A stretch of 7,162 nt of DNA from Pseudomonadota bacterium (lineage in GTDB: Bacteria > Myxococcota > Myxococcia > Myxococcales > Myxococcaceae), in contig JAFADT010000561.1 of the NCBI GenBank assembly GCA_023424585.1, forward strand, positions 1-7,162, in the 5' to 3' direction. Below the pieces are notes generated by a model. The model worked only from the letters and a program-made list of their open reading frames with translations, was not told the origin of the DNA and searched no databases. Shown piece by piece: positions 1 through 6,318 of the stretch; positions within the stretch are counted from its first letter, which is position 1, and each line of letters begins with the position of its first letter. Position numbers and translations under genes: made by a program.

Positions 1-981
1 CGCCGCGGGGACCCGGGCCGGACGCGCCTTCGCCTCCTGCTCGCGGTGCAAGGCCGCGAGCGTCTGGCGGATGCCCTCCGGGTACGGCGTCTTGTGCACC
101 GTGCCCAGCAGGCCGCGCAGCGCGGAGTCGTCCAGCAGCACCGGGTTCGTGAGCAGGTAGTGCATCTCCACCAGCTCCCGCATGAAAGGGTCGAACAGGC
201 CCGCCAGCCGCAGCATCCCCTTCCCCATCGCCAGCATCTTCGGCTTGTGGCCGGCCTGCGCGTAGATCTCCTTCACCAGCTGGCGCTGGGTGGTGACGCC
301 CGCGCCCGCCAGGTTCCAGAAGCGCCCGTACGCGCGCGGCTCGTCCATCAGCGCGGTGACGACGGGGCCCACGTCATTCACGAAGACGAACTCGTGCGGC
401 GCGTCCAGCGGCCCGATGAGCGGGGCGCGCTTGCCCTGGGACGCGGCGACGAAGGCGCGGTACAGGAAGCTGCGCTCCACGCCCGGCCCGTAGAAGTCCG
501 GCAGCCGGAGGAGGGTGCCCCGAATGCGGCCCGCCGCGTCCGCCTCCAGGAGCAGGTCCTCCTGCGCCTTGCGCATGCGGCCCTTGTACGAGTTCGGCTC
601 GCACGGATGGGACTCCGTCACCCGCGCGGTGCGCGGCAGGCCATACGGGTACACCGTGCCGATGAGCACCACCCGCTCCACGCCCTCCGCGATGGCCGCG
701 TCCAGCGTGCGGCGCATCAGCTCCGGGTGCAGGTGGAACTGCCAGTAGTTCACCCCCACCATATAGATGAGCGTCCGCACGCCCCGCGCCGCGGCCCGGA
801 TGGACGCCGGGTCCTCCGGATTCCACGTCACCACCTCCGCCCGCGGATCCGCGCCGAACTCCCGGCGCAGGCTGCCCTCCGAGCGCCCCACCACCCGGTA
901 CGGCCGCCCCTGCGCCTGGAGCGCCCGCGCCACAGACTGCCCGATGACGCCCGAAGCGCCGAACAACGCCACCGTCTCCAT
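1..981 (-). CDS. NAD(P)-dependent epimerase/dehydratase-like (atypical SDR) protein, 3' end cut by window edge
   Basis: 327 codons are visible without a stop. Related extended SDR proteins are usually 300-330 aa, so probably only the last residues are missing. The protein opens with a Rossmann nucleotide-binding motif (LFGASGVIG, residues 6-14), which implies an NAD(P)-binding cytosolic oxidoreductase or epimerase. Residues 105-114 (VVLIGTVYPY) match the beta-strand that carries the catalytic Ser/Thr (T109). Residues 133-141 (KGRMRKAQE) occupy the place of the YxxxK helix, and RLPDFYGPG (159-167) is typical of this branch. Counting back four residues from K138 gives G134, so the classical catalytic Tyr is not in register; Y132 is the nearest candidate. 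The start is ATG at 979-981, preceded by AGGAGG five bases upstream. The gene is divergent from a TetR regulator and probably controlled by it. The substrate cannot be read from the sequence; an NmrA-like or other sugar/steroid-type SDR role remains open. Confidence 0.88.
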   Translation of the reverse strand, partial: METVALFGASGVIGQSVARALQAQGRPYRVVGRSEGSLRREFGADPRAEVVTWNPEDPASIRAAARGVRTLIYMVGVNYWQFHLHPELMRRTLDAAIAEGVERVVLIGTVYPYGLPRTARVTESHPCEPNSYKGRMRKAQEDLLLEADAAGRIRGTLLRLPDFYGPGVERSFLYRAFVAASQGKRAPLIGPLDAPHEFVFVNDVGPVVTALMDEPRAYGRFWNLAGAGVTTQRQLVKEIYAQAGHKPKMLAMGKGMLRLAGLFDPFMRELVEMHYLLTNPVLLDDSALRGLLGTVHKTPYPEGIRQTLAALHREQEAKARPARVPAA

Positions 982-986
982 GTCGC

Positions 987-992
987 CCTCCT
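987..992 (-). promoter_or_regulatory. Ribosome binding site of the epimerase-like gene
   Basis: On the minus strand this reads AGGAGG, a full Shine-Dalgarno core, five bases before the ATG at 979-981. It fixes the start of the leftward gene. Confidence 0.8.
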
Positions 993-998
993 GGGAAT

Positions 999-1060
999 GA
1001 ACGGCCGAGCTTTCACTGAACACCGTTCTGTGAACAGCGTTCATTTATTGCTGGCCGTTC
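999..1060. repeat. Outer inverted repeat GAACGGCC / GGCCGTTC
   Basis: GAACGGCC at 999-1006 and its exact reverse complement GGCCGTTC at 1053-1060 flank the two central palindromes almost symmetrically (centres about 1029.5 and 1030). Each arm contains the same GAAC/GTTC core as the inner sites, so the arms may be extra half-sites for the same dimeric regulator. An 8-bp match in GC-rich DNA could be chance, but its symmetry about the inner array makes that less likely. Confidence 0.5.
1017..1043. promoter_or_regulatory. Probable TetR-family operator (two tandem palindromes)
   Basis: TGAACACCGTTCT (1017-1029) and TGAACAGCGTTCA (1031-1043) are two copies of a TGAAC-N3-GTTC(A) palindrome. They start 14 bp apart and differ at two of 13 positions. 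The second has perfect 5-bp arms. Tandem short palindromes in the gap between a TetR gene and a divergent gene are typical of autoregulated TetR-family operators. The array overlaps the predicted -10 element of the leftward promoter and the region where transcription would begin, so bound regulator would block the epimerase gene. That TetR itself binds here is inference from position. Confidence 0.7.
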
Positions 1061-1070
1061 GTTTCGTCAA
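1042..1070 (-). promoter_or_regulatory. Sigma70-like promoter for the epimerase-like gene
   Basis: On the minus strand TTGACG (1065-1070) is followed after 17 bases by TAAATG (1042-1047). The -35 matches TTGACA at five of six positions; the -10 is weak, matching TATAAT at three of six. An alternative -10, AATAAA, lies two bases nearer (15-base spacer). This is the most AT-rich part of the intergenic gap. The -10 touches the operator palindrome at 1031-1043, consistent with repression by occlusion. Confidence 0.45.
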
Positions 1071-1086
1071 GACCTACGCTCGTGAC

Positions 1087-1710
1087 ATGGGCATCACGGA
1101 GCGCAAGGAGCGGCAGCGCGCGGAGCTGCGGGAGCGCATCCTCCGGGTGGCGCGGGAGATGGTGATCAAGGAAGGGTTTGGCGCCCTCTCCATGCGCAAG
1201 CTGGCGGACGCGGTGGAGTACGCGCCCGCGACGCTCTACCTCCACTTCGAGAACCGCGACGCCATCGCGCGAGCGCTGTGCGTGCGCGGCTTCCAGGACC
1301 TGCTCGCGGTGCTGGAGCCGGCGGCCGCCATCGAGGACCCCGCGGAGCGACTGTCACGCCTGGCCCAGGCGTACCTGGCCTTCGGGCTGAAGCACCCGGA
1401 GACCTACCGCCTCATCTTCATGGAGGACCCCAAGCTGTCCGCGGACCTCTTCCAGGACAAGCAGGGGGGCGAGGGCCCCCGGGCCTTCGCCCTCCTGGTG
1501 CGGGCCTTCAACGACCTGAAGTCCGCCGGCCGGGCCCTGGAGGCCGCCCCCTCCGAGCAGCTGGCGGAGGTCTTCTGGGCGGGGCTGCACGGCATCCTCA
1601 GCCTCAAGCTCACCTGCTCCGGGTTCCAGGGCGCGCCGGCGGAGGCGCTGGCGCGGACCCTCGTCGCCACGCTGGTGGGCGCCCCGAAGCCCGCCGGGCG
1701 CTCCCGGTAG
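1087..1710 (+). CDS. TetR/AcrR-family transcriptional regulator with WHG-type C-terminal domain
   Basis: A 207-aa DNA-binding repressor of ordinary TetR length. Residues 14-60 form the N-terminal helix-turn-helix domain; the stretch FGALSMRKLADAVEYAPATL (31-50) leads into YLHFENRDAIARAL (51-64), which is diagnostic of TetR proteins. The C-terminal ligand and dimer domain carries AYLAFGLKHPETYRLIFM (95-112) and FWAGLHGILSL (163-173), the pattern that gives the WHG-type domain its name. The start is ATG 1087. The frame stays open far upstream, but no TetR-like sequence lies there and that stretch is occupied by the divergent gene. No strong Shine-Dalgarno precedes the ATG. It likely represses the divergent epimerase-like gene, and perhaps itself, through the palindromes at 1017-1043. 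The ligand is unknown. Confidence 0.93.
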   Translation: MGITERKERQRAELRERILRVAREMVIKEGFGALSMRKLADAVEYAPATLYLHFENRDAIARALCVRGFQDLLAVLEPAAAIEDPAERLSRLAQAYLAFGLKHPETYRLIFMEDPKLSADLFQDKQGGEGPRAFALLVRAFNDLKSAGRALEAAPSEQLAEVFWAGLHGILSLKLTCSGFQGAPAEALARTLVATLVGAPKPAGRSR

Positions 1711-1802
1711 CCCTCGCCTCCACCCACCGGGTGGCCAGATTCGGCGCGGCGCGTCCAAGCGACCGATACCGTCTTCTTGCGTCCTGTATTGGATAGGTCC
1801 CC

Positions 1803-1840
1803 GCCTCATGGGGGAGGCTGGCGGGCGACCGGGGGCCGCC
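1803..1840 (+). other. Two possible hairpins in the leader of the Tad-like operon
   Basis: GCCTC (1803-1807) can pair with GAGGC (1814-1818), and GGCGG (1820-1824) with CCGCC (1836-1840). The two stems lie back to back, 43 bp before the first ATG of the operon. No run of T follows, so they do not look like a classical terminator. In DNA this rich in G and C, five-base stems arise easily, so this is only a candidate structured leader. The rest of the 1711-1883 gap holds a relatively AT-rich patch (about 1765-1798) that may contain the operon promoter, but I could not find a convincing -35/-10 pair. Confidence 0.25.
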
Positions 1841-1883
1841 GACTGGCATCCCTCTGACACGGTGTGTGAACATTGGACGTCCC

Positions 1884-2714
1884 ATGAACAGGTCCCCTTC
1901 AACCCATCCCGGTGAGTCAGGCCAGGCGCTGGTGGAGTCCGCGCTGGTCATCCCGGTGATGGTGTTCCTCATCCTGGGCATCCTCCAGCTGGGGACGCTC
2001 CACCACGCGCGGCTGATGACGGAGTACGCCGCGTACCGGGCGGCGCGCGCGGGCATCGTCAACCACGGCGACTGCGAGCTCATGAAGAAGGCCGCCTACG
2101 CGGCGGTCCTGCCCACCCTGGGGCCGCCCAGATCCGGCGGCATCGAGGGCCGCGTGGACACGCTCATCAACGTGGCGCGGGTCCATGACGCGTACACGGA
2201 GCTGAGCCAGGCGGAGAAGAACCAGCGCTTCAACGAGGACGTGGACCTGGAGCGCGTGCGGGTGGAGGTGCTCAACCCCCGGCGCAGCCAGCTGCCCACC
2301 CTCTTCGCCTCCTACGGCTCCCACCTGCAGGGCCTGGAGCTGGACTACGACGACATCCGCAACGCGCAGGTCATCGAGGCCAACCTCCTCACGGTGCGCA
2401 TCACCTACTTCTACGAGATGCGCATCCCGTTCGCGAACTGGCAGCTGCACGCCTTCTACATGGGGCGCGAGGCGCTGAACGGCCTGGCCATGCGGGGCGT
2501 CAACTTCACCACCCAGAAGGTGAACGGCGGCAGCCTCACGGACCACCTGGAGGACGCGGGCGCGGGCCAGAGCCCCGACCACCAGAAGATCCGCGCGCTC
2601 GCGAACACCAACATCTTCGCCATCCCCGTCGTCGCCACCTATTCGATGCGCATGCAGTCCAACCTCCTCAACAGCGGCTCGCACGGCCCCAACGCGTGCG
2701 CCGTGGACGGCTAG
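1884..2714 (+). CDS. TadE-like pseudopilin (first gene of the Tad-like operon)
   Basis: A 276-aa envelope protein. The first 12 residues form a short polar leader, then G13-QALVE gives the prepilin peptidase-type pattern (Gly at -1, Glu18 at +5). A single hydrophobic helix follows at residues 18-38 (LVIPVMVFLILGILQLG), matching the TadE/TadG N-terminal signature. The adjoining helix (YAAYRAARAG, 48-57) is also typical of the family. The rest is a long extracytoplasmic region with two cysteines (C64 and one five residues from the end) that could pair. TadE-type proteins are minor pseudopilins of the tight-adherence secretion and pilus system. The start is ATG 1884; GTG 1866 in the same frame is possible but would lengthen the leader, and neither has a strong ribosome site. 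The downstream gene begins 36 bp later. At 276 aa it is longer than classical TadE proteins and closer to TadG size. Confidence 0.85.
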   Translation: MNRSPSTHPGESGQALVESALVIPVMVFLILGILQLGTLHHARLMTEYAAYRAARAGIVNHGDCELMKKAAYAAVLPTLGPPRSGGIEGRVDTLINVARVHDAYTELSQAEKNQRFNEDVDLERVRVEVLNPRRSQLPTLFASYGSHLQGLELDYDDIRNAQVIEANLLTVRITYFYEMRIPFANWQLHAFYMGREALNGLAMRGVNFTTQKVNGGSLTDHLEDAGAGQSPDHQKIRALANTNIFAIPVVATYSMRMQSNLLNSGSHGPNACAVDG

Positions 2715-2736
2715 CGCCGCCCCCAGGCGCGGGCCA

Positions 2737-2742
2737 GAAGGA
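2737..2742 (+). promoter_or_regulatory. Ribosome binding site of the TadG-like gene
   Basis: GAAGGA lies eight bases before ATG 2751, supporting that start over other in-frame codons further downstream. Confidence 0.65.
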
Positions 2743-2750
2743 CCCCCACG

Positions 2751-4379
2751 ATGTTTCGGATTCTGCGGAGACTGCGGCGCGACGAGCGCGGGCAGGCCAT
2801 GGTGCTGGGGGTGGTGGTCATGCTCGTGCTGGCCGTCACCGTCATGACGTCGGTGAACATCGGCCAGGGCGTGTACGAGAAGATGAAGCTCCAGGACGCC
2901 GCGGACGCGCAGGCGTACTCGCTGGCGGTGAAGGAGGCGCGGGCCTACAACTTCCTCGCGTACACCAACCGCGCGATGATCGTGCACTACTCCGCGATGC
3001 TCACCGTGATGTCCTACGTGAGCCACGCGGTGTACCTGGAGCGCACCATCGGCGTGGCGGCCAAGTACCTGCAATACATCCCAGGCATCGGCGCCGTCTT
3101 CGCCGCGGTCTCCGCGGTGATCAAGGCCTGGAAGGTGACGGTGGAGACCGTCTCCCGGTTGCTCATCCCGGTGCTGACAGCGCTCAACATCGCGCTGTGG
3201 CTGGCCCAGGAGGCCATGCTCACAGGCACCCTCTTCGACCTCTACACCACGAAGGGGCACGGGGACGTCATCGCGAAGACGGACCCCAAGGCCGACGTCC
3301 CCAGGGACATGGACTCGGGGGAGTCGTTCACCAAGACCGCCACGGTCGGCGGGCTGTTCAAGAACCAGGGCGACATCAACTACTCCAACGCCAAGAACTT
3401 CCTGCACGTCCTGGACGACGGCCCCTTCAGCAGCAGCCCCACCATGGGCGTGGACCCCACCGGCATGCTCACGCGGGCGAAGCTGGTGGGGGGCAACAAG
3501 CTGTCGGATCCGAACATGGCCAAGTACCGCCTCCTGATGGGCAACCTGGCCAACGGCGTGCGCCGGGAGTGGACGGCCGTGGGCAAGGGGCCCATCCTCA
3601 TCGGACGCAAGTGGGACTTCCGGCTGTGCGTGGGCATTGGCGAGCTGCGCATCCGCAAGACGGCGGACAGCCAGATCAAGAGCTTCGACGAGAACTTCGA
3701 GAACAACCGCAAGGACCAGCTCTTCGCGTCGGACGACATCCGCATCGAGGTGCGCCCCACCTGCTTCCTCTTCGGCTGGAGCGACGTCTTCCGGCTGCGC
3801 TTCCGGGCGGCGGCGGACAACCGGGGCGGCTTCCACCAGGAGTACGGCTCCAACAAGACGGATGACCACCACCCCTGGATGGGCATCACGCCGTTCGTCA
3901 CCTCCGACACCAGCTTCGTCAGCCCCCGGCAGAACCACTTCGGCTACCCGTGCAACCTCATCCTCCTGAGCAAGGACATGGGCGCGGACCGCACCGGCAA
4001 CAAGCCCGTCTATGAGCTGGAGAACCTGTCCCGGAACGCCTTCATGGAGGGCAACGGCGACGGCAAGTACAACACCGCGGAGAACAACGACGAGGGCATC
4101 CGCGAGTCGTACCTGGACATGACCTGGCGGTACGTCGGCGGCAAGCAGGACGGCTACGCGGCGGACTTCCGCGAGCGCACGGGCGGCATGATGGCCATGT
4201 CGGTGGGCCGCGCCATCTACCACCGCCCCAACACGTGGAAGGAGGAGCCCAACTTCTTCAACCCGCTCTGGACCGCGCGCCTGGCGCCCATCAACACGCA
4301 CTGGGACGAAGACCACCTCAAGTGGATGGTGCCCGCCTGGGAGGACAGCGAATGGCTGCTCAACGGCATCAACTACTGA
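2751..4379 (+). CDS. TadG-like Flp pilus-assembly protein (Tad/TadE-G N-terminal domain)
   Basis: A 542-aa protein. A basic N-terminus (residues 1-13, RILRRLRRDER) precedes G14-QAMVL and a hydrophobic helix at 18-38. Then comes KLQDAADAQAYSLAVKEARA (46-65) with NFLAYTNRAM (67-76), the conserved Ala-rich motif of the putative Flp pilus-assembly TadE/G-like family. Unlike its neighbours it has Leu19, not Glu, at +5. A second hydrophobic stretch (about 104-160) could be a further membrane or amphipathic region. The C-terminal two thirds is polar and presumably extracytoplasmic. It contains an EF-hand-like loop at 433-444 (EGNGDGKYNTAE) and a family-type tail motif NPLWTARLAPI (504-514). Known TadG proteins are envelope-spanning, pilus-associated minor components; function here is inferred from the N-terminal domain only. 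The stop overlaps the next gene by 28 bp. Confidence 0.85.
   Translation: MFRILRRLRRDERGQAMVLGVVVMLVLAVTVMTSVNIGQGVYEKMKLQDAADAQAYSLAVKEARAYNFLAYTNRAMIVHYSAMLTVMSYVSHAVYLERTIGVAAKYLQYIPGIGAVFAAVSAVIKAWKVTVETVSRLLIPVLTALNIALWLAQEAMLTGTLFDLYTTKGHGDVIAKTDPKADVPRDMDSGESFTKTATVGGLFKNQGDINYSNAKNFLHVLDDGPFSSSPTMGVDPTGMLTRAKLVGGNKLSDPNMAKYRLLMGNLANGVRREWTAVGKGPILIGRKWDFRLCVGIGELRIRKTADSQIKSFDENFENNRKDQLFASDDIRIEVRPTCFLFGWSDVFRLRFRAAADNRGGFHQEYGSNKTDDHHPWMGITPFVTSDTSFVSPRQNHFGYPCNLILLSKDMGADRTGNKPVYELENLSRNAFMEGNGDGKYNTAENNDEGIRESYLDMTWRYVGGKQDGYAADFRERTGGMMAMSVGRAIYHRPNTWKEEPNFFNPLWTARLAPINTHWDEDHLKWMVPAWEDSEWLLNGINY
4340..4344 (+). promoter_or_regulatory. Ribosome binding site that sets the start of the second TadE-like gene
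   Basis: GGAGG inside the end of the TadG-like gene, seven bases before ATG 4352. It selects this internal ATG as the start, although the reading frame is open well upstream to 4235. Confidence 0.75.
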
Positions 4380-5467
4380 CGCGGGCGGGCCGCCGCGCGG
4401 CGCGGGGAGCGGCGACGGTGGAGCTGGCGCTGCTGGCGCCGCTGCTCGTCGTGCTGATCCTCTGGGCGAACTACTTCTGGGAGGTCCAGCGCGCGCGCCT
4501 GAAGATGGTGGAGCTGGCGCGCTTCGTGGCCTTCGAGCGCACGGTGCGCCAGGACCTCTCCGCCGTCACCGCGGAGGCGCAGACGCGCTACCAGGACCTG
4601 GACGGCTCCACCAAGACGGGCACGCTGGGCACGGCCTACCGCAACGGGCTCACCCTCAACGTCCAGGCCCAGAACGCGGACGCGCCCCTGGAGAGCGTGG
4701 GGATGTCCGGGCTGGGTTCGCAGTCGGGCGTGGGAGGCATCGCGGGCGCCGCCGTCAGCGCCCTGGGCGGCTCGCCGGAGCAGCTGGCGCGGGACATGGG
4801 CTTCGACCCCAGCGTCGGGGCGGTCCAGACGGACGTGCAGGCCCGGGTGATCAACCACATCATCCCCCGGGAGGTCGCCCTCTACACGACGGGGTTCGAC
4901 GGCGACCAGCTGGACCTCCACTTCGAGGAGCACTTCTACCTCTACCACGACACCTGGAGGTCCTGGGGTCCGGGCGAGAACCCCGCGGACACCTATCCGC
5001 GCGTGGAGCAGCTCACGCACGACCGCATGAGCAACATCGTCTACGCGGGCGTGAGCGGCGGGGCGATGAACTCCATCGCGTCGGTGCTGAGCGTGCTGGG
5101 GCTCGATTTCCCCTTCTCCGACGACTACATCCGCAAGTCCGTGGTCATCCGCGCGGTGACGGACGCGGGCAACTACAGCGCGGTCCAGCCGACGCGCACG
5201 GTGCCCGGCGACGTGCTCCAGGCCGCCTACTGGCGCAACGACACGAACTACTGCTTCGGCAACTGCGAGCCCAGCGCCATCAAGACGAAGCGCGGGCTCT
5301 CCAACTCCGGGGGCCGGGACGACAACTGGCCCATGCGCGCCTACCGGTGCCGGGGCAACTTCTTCCAGGGCGCCGCCATCTCCAACGAGCCGGAGTCCAT
5401 CTACACGAAGTCCACCTCCGCGGCGGCGGCGTACTTCCACTACAACAGCGACGCCTGCACCCCATGA
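4352..5467 (+). CDS. Second TadE/TadG-like pseudopilin, Cys-rich C-terminus
   Basis: A 371-aa protein starting at ATG 4352 (Shine-Dalgarno GGAGG seven bases upstream), overlapping the preceding gene by 28 bp. The N-terminal 19 residues are strongly basic (five Arg between 11 and 18). Then G19-AATVE (Glu24 at +5) and a hydrophobic helix at 23-40 (ELALLAPLLVVLILWAN) give the TadE signature. The following helix (45-66) resembles the extended pilin alpha1 helix. Residues 115-140 are Gly/Ala/Ser-rich and probably flexible. The C-terminal 75 residues hold four cysteines (C301, C305, C333, C369) in an otherwise Cys-free protein, suggesting two disulfides outside the cytoplasm. It is likely a minor pseudopilin or tip-type component acting with its neighbours; that role is inferred. 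Its stop overlaps the next start (ATGA). Confidence 0.82.
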   Translation: MAAQRHQLLTRAGRRAARGAATVELALLAPLLVVLILWANYFWEVQRARLKMVELARFVAFERTVRQDLSAVTAEAQTRYQDLDGSTKTGTLGTAYRNGLTLNVQAQNADAPLESVGMSGLGSQSGVGGIAGAAVSALGGSPEQLARDMGFDPSVGAVQTDVQARVINHIIPREVALYTTGFDGDQLDLHFEEHFYLYHDTWRSWGPGENPADTYPRVEQLTHDRMSNIVYAGVSGGAMNSIASVLSVLGLDFPFSDDYIRKSVVIRAVTDAGNYSAVQPTRTVPGDVLQAAYWRNDTNYCFGNCEPSAIKTKRGLSNSGGRDDNWPMRAYRCRGNFFQGAAISNEPESIYTKSTSAAAAYFHYNSDACTP

Positions 5468-6318
5468 GCGGACTGACGGACCGCACGGGCGCGCTCACGC
5501 GCTGGCTGGGCCTGGGCGGGCTGCTCGCGCTCGTGGCCACCGCCGTGCTGCTGAAGGATCCGCCCGCGCCGGCGTCGGGGCTCCCGGCGAAGCCGCCCTC
5601 GAAGCCGGAGGTCGCCCTGCCCCCGGCGCCGCCGTTCCCGGATGCCGGCGTGGGCCGGCTGCTGCGCGTCATGCCGTCCTTCCCCGGCGCGGCGATGGTG
5701 CCCATGGGCCGGATGGTGACCAACGGCAGTCCCATGGAGATGGGCTACTTCGAGACGGACCACCCGCCGGGCGAGGTGCTGGAGTTCTTCGCGCGCGAGT
5801 TCCGGCTGCGCGGCCGCAACATCGTCACGCAGGACGACGGCGCGGGCGGCGGCGCCGTGAACTACTACGACGAGCGGCTGGGCGCGCTGGTGGCCGTCAC
5901 CACCATCCGCGTGGGCGGCGCCACGACGCGCACGCTGGTGTTCCCCTCCCTGGTGGAGGCGCCCGAGGGCATCCACCTCCAGGGCCAGGCGCCCGAGTCG
6001 CTGCCGCAGCCCCCGGGCGTGGTGACGGTGCTGCGCCTGGACGAGGGGGGCGGCGCCAGCGCGGGCAGCACCACGCTCACGCAGGTGGCGCACGGCACGC
6101 CCGCGATGCTCGCGGAGTTCTACCGCTCGCAGCTCCCCTCGCGCGGCTACCTGCCTTCGGGCGGGCGCCTGGCCAAGGGCGTGGAGCTGCTGGAGTTCGA
6201 GCGCCCCGGTGAGCGGCTGTCGCTGACGCTGTCGCCGCTGGACAAGGACGGCCCCCCCGAATCCCTCATCACGTTCGTGCTCGAGCGTGCCCCTCTTCCC
6301 CAGGAGTCGAATCGATGA
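5464..6318 (+). CDS. Membrane-anchored protein with two internally similar modules, function unknown
   Basis: A 284-aa protein of no family I can name. The start ATG 5464 overlaps the previous stop (ATGA), with no separate ribosome site, so translation is probably coupled. Residues 14-30 (WLGLGGLLALVATAVLL) form one hydrophobic helix, read as a signal anchor. A Pro/Ala-rich linker follows (32-60), and the remainder would then be extracytoplasmic. Two modules share a helix pattern: LEFFAREFRLRG (106-117) and AEFYRSQLPSRG (217-228), exactly 111 residues apart. Each is followed by beta-type strands (about 140-160 and 240-273). This E-F-[FY]-x6-R-G helix resembles small alpha/beta repeats found in many uncharacterised bacterial envelope proteins. 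Placement between pseudopilin genes suggests a partner or chaperone of the pilin-like complex; this is inference from context alone. Confidence 0.78.
   Translation: MSGLTDRTGALTRWLGLGGLLALVATAVLLKDPPAPASGLPAKPPSKPEVALPPAPPFPDAGVGRLLRVMPSFPGAAMVPMGRMVTNGSPMEMGYFETDHPPGEVLEFFAREFRLRGRNIVTQDDGAGGGAVNYYDERLGALVAVTTIRVGGATTRTLVFPSLVEAPEGIHLQGQAPESLPQPPGVVTVLRLDEGGGASAGSTTLTQVAHGTPAMLAEFYRSQLPSRGYLPSGGRLAKGVELLEFERPGERLSLTLSPLDKDGPPESLITFVLERAPLPQESNR
6302..6306 (+). promoter_or_regulatory. Ribosome binding site of the small prepilin-like gene
   Basis: AGGAG eight bases before ATG 6315, lying inside the end of the preceding gene. It supports ATG 6315 over the ATG four bases further on, which is in another frame. 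Confidence 0.65.

Noticed and set aside
46..1086. A rightward open frame continuous with the TetR gene, which would give a 554-aa fusion
   Set aside because: The upstream part is an Arg/His/Gln-rich shadow of the leftward epimerase-like gene; TetR similarity begins only at ATG 1087, and the operator lies inside the supposed coding region.
1720..1734. Hairpin CCACCC-ACC-GGGTGG just after the TetR gene as a terminator
   Set aside because: The stem is perfect over 6 bp, but the loop is only three bases and no T tract follows (CCAGATTCGG); too weak to call.
1843..1860. Possible sigma54 promoter (TGGCAT-N5-TGACA) upstream of the Tad-like operon
   Set aside because: The -24 part fits, but the -12 element lacks the essential GC dinucleotide at the right spacing.
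2696..3865. A 389-codon rightward frame overlapping the TadG-like gene
   Set aside because: Arg/Gly/His-rich low-complexity translation in an alternative frame of a well-supported gene.
1917..4316. A 799-codon leftward open frame antisense to the first two pseudopilin genes
   Set aside because: The translation is dominated by Val, His, Arg and Ala in a low-complexity way typical of antisense frames in GC-rich coding DNA; no domain or ribosome site is visible, and the opposite strand encodes recognisable proteins.
4373..5440. A 355-codon leftward open frame opposite the second TadE-like gene
   Set aside because: Same antisense composition bias, with no recognisable motif; the forward strand has a clear pilin-type N-terminus and ribosome site.
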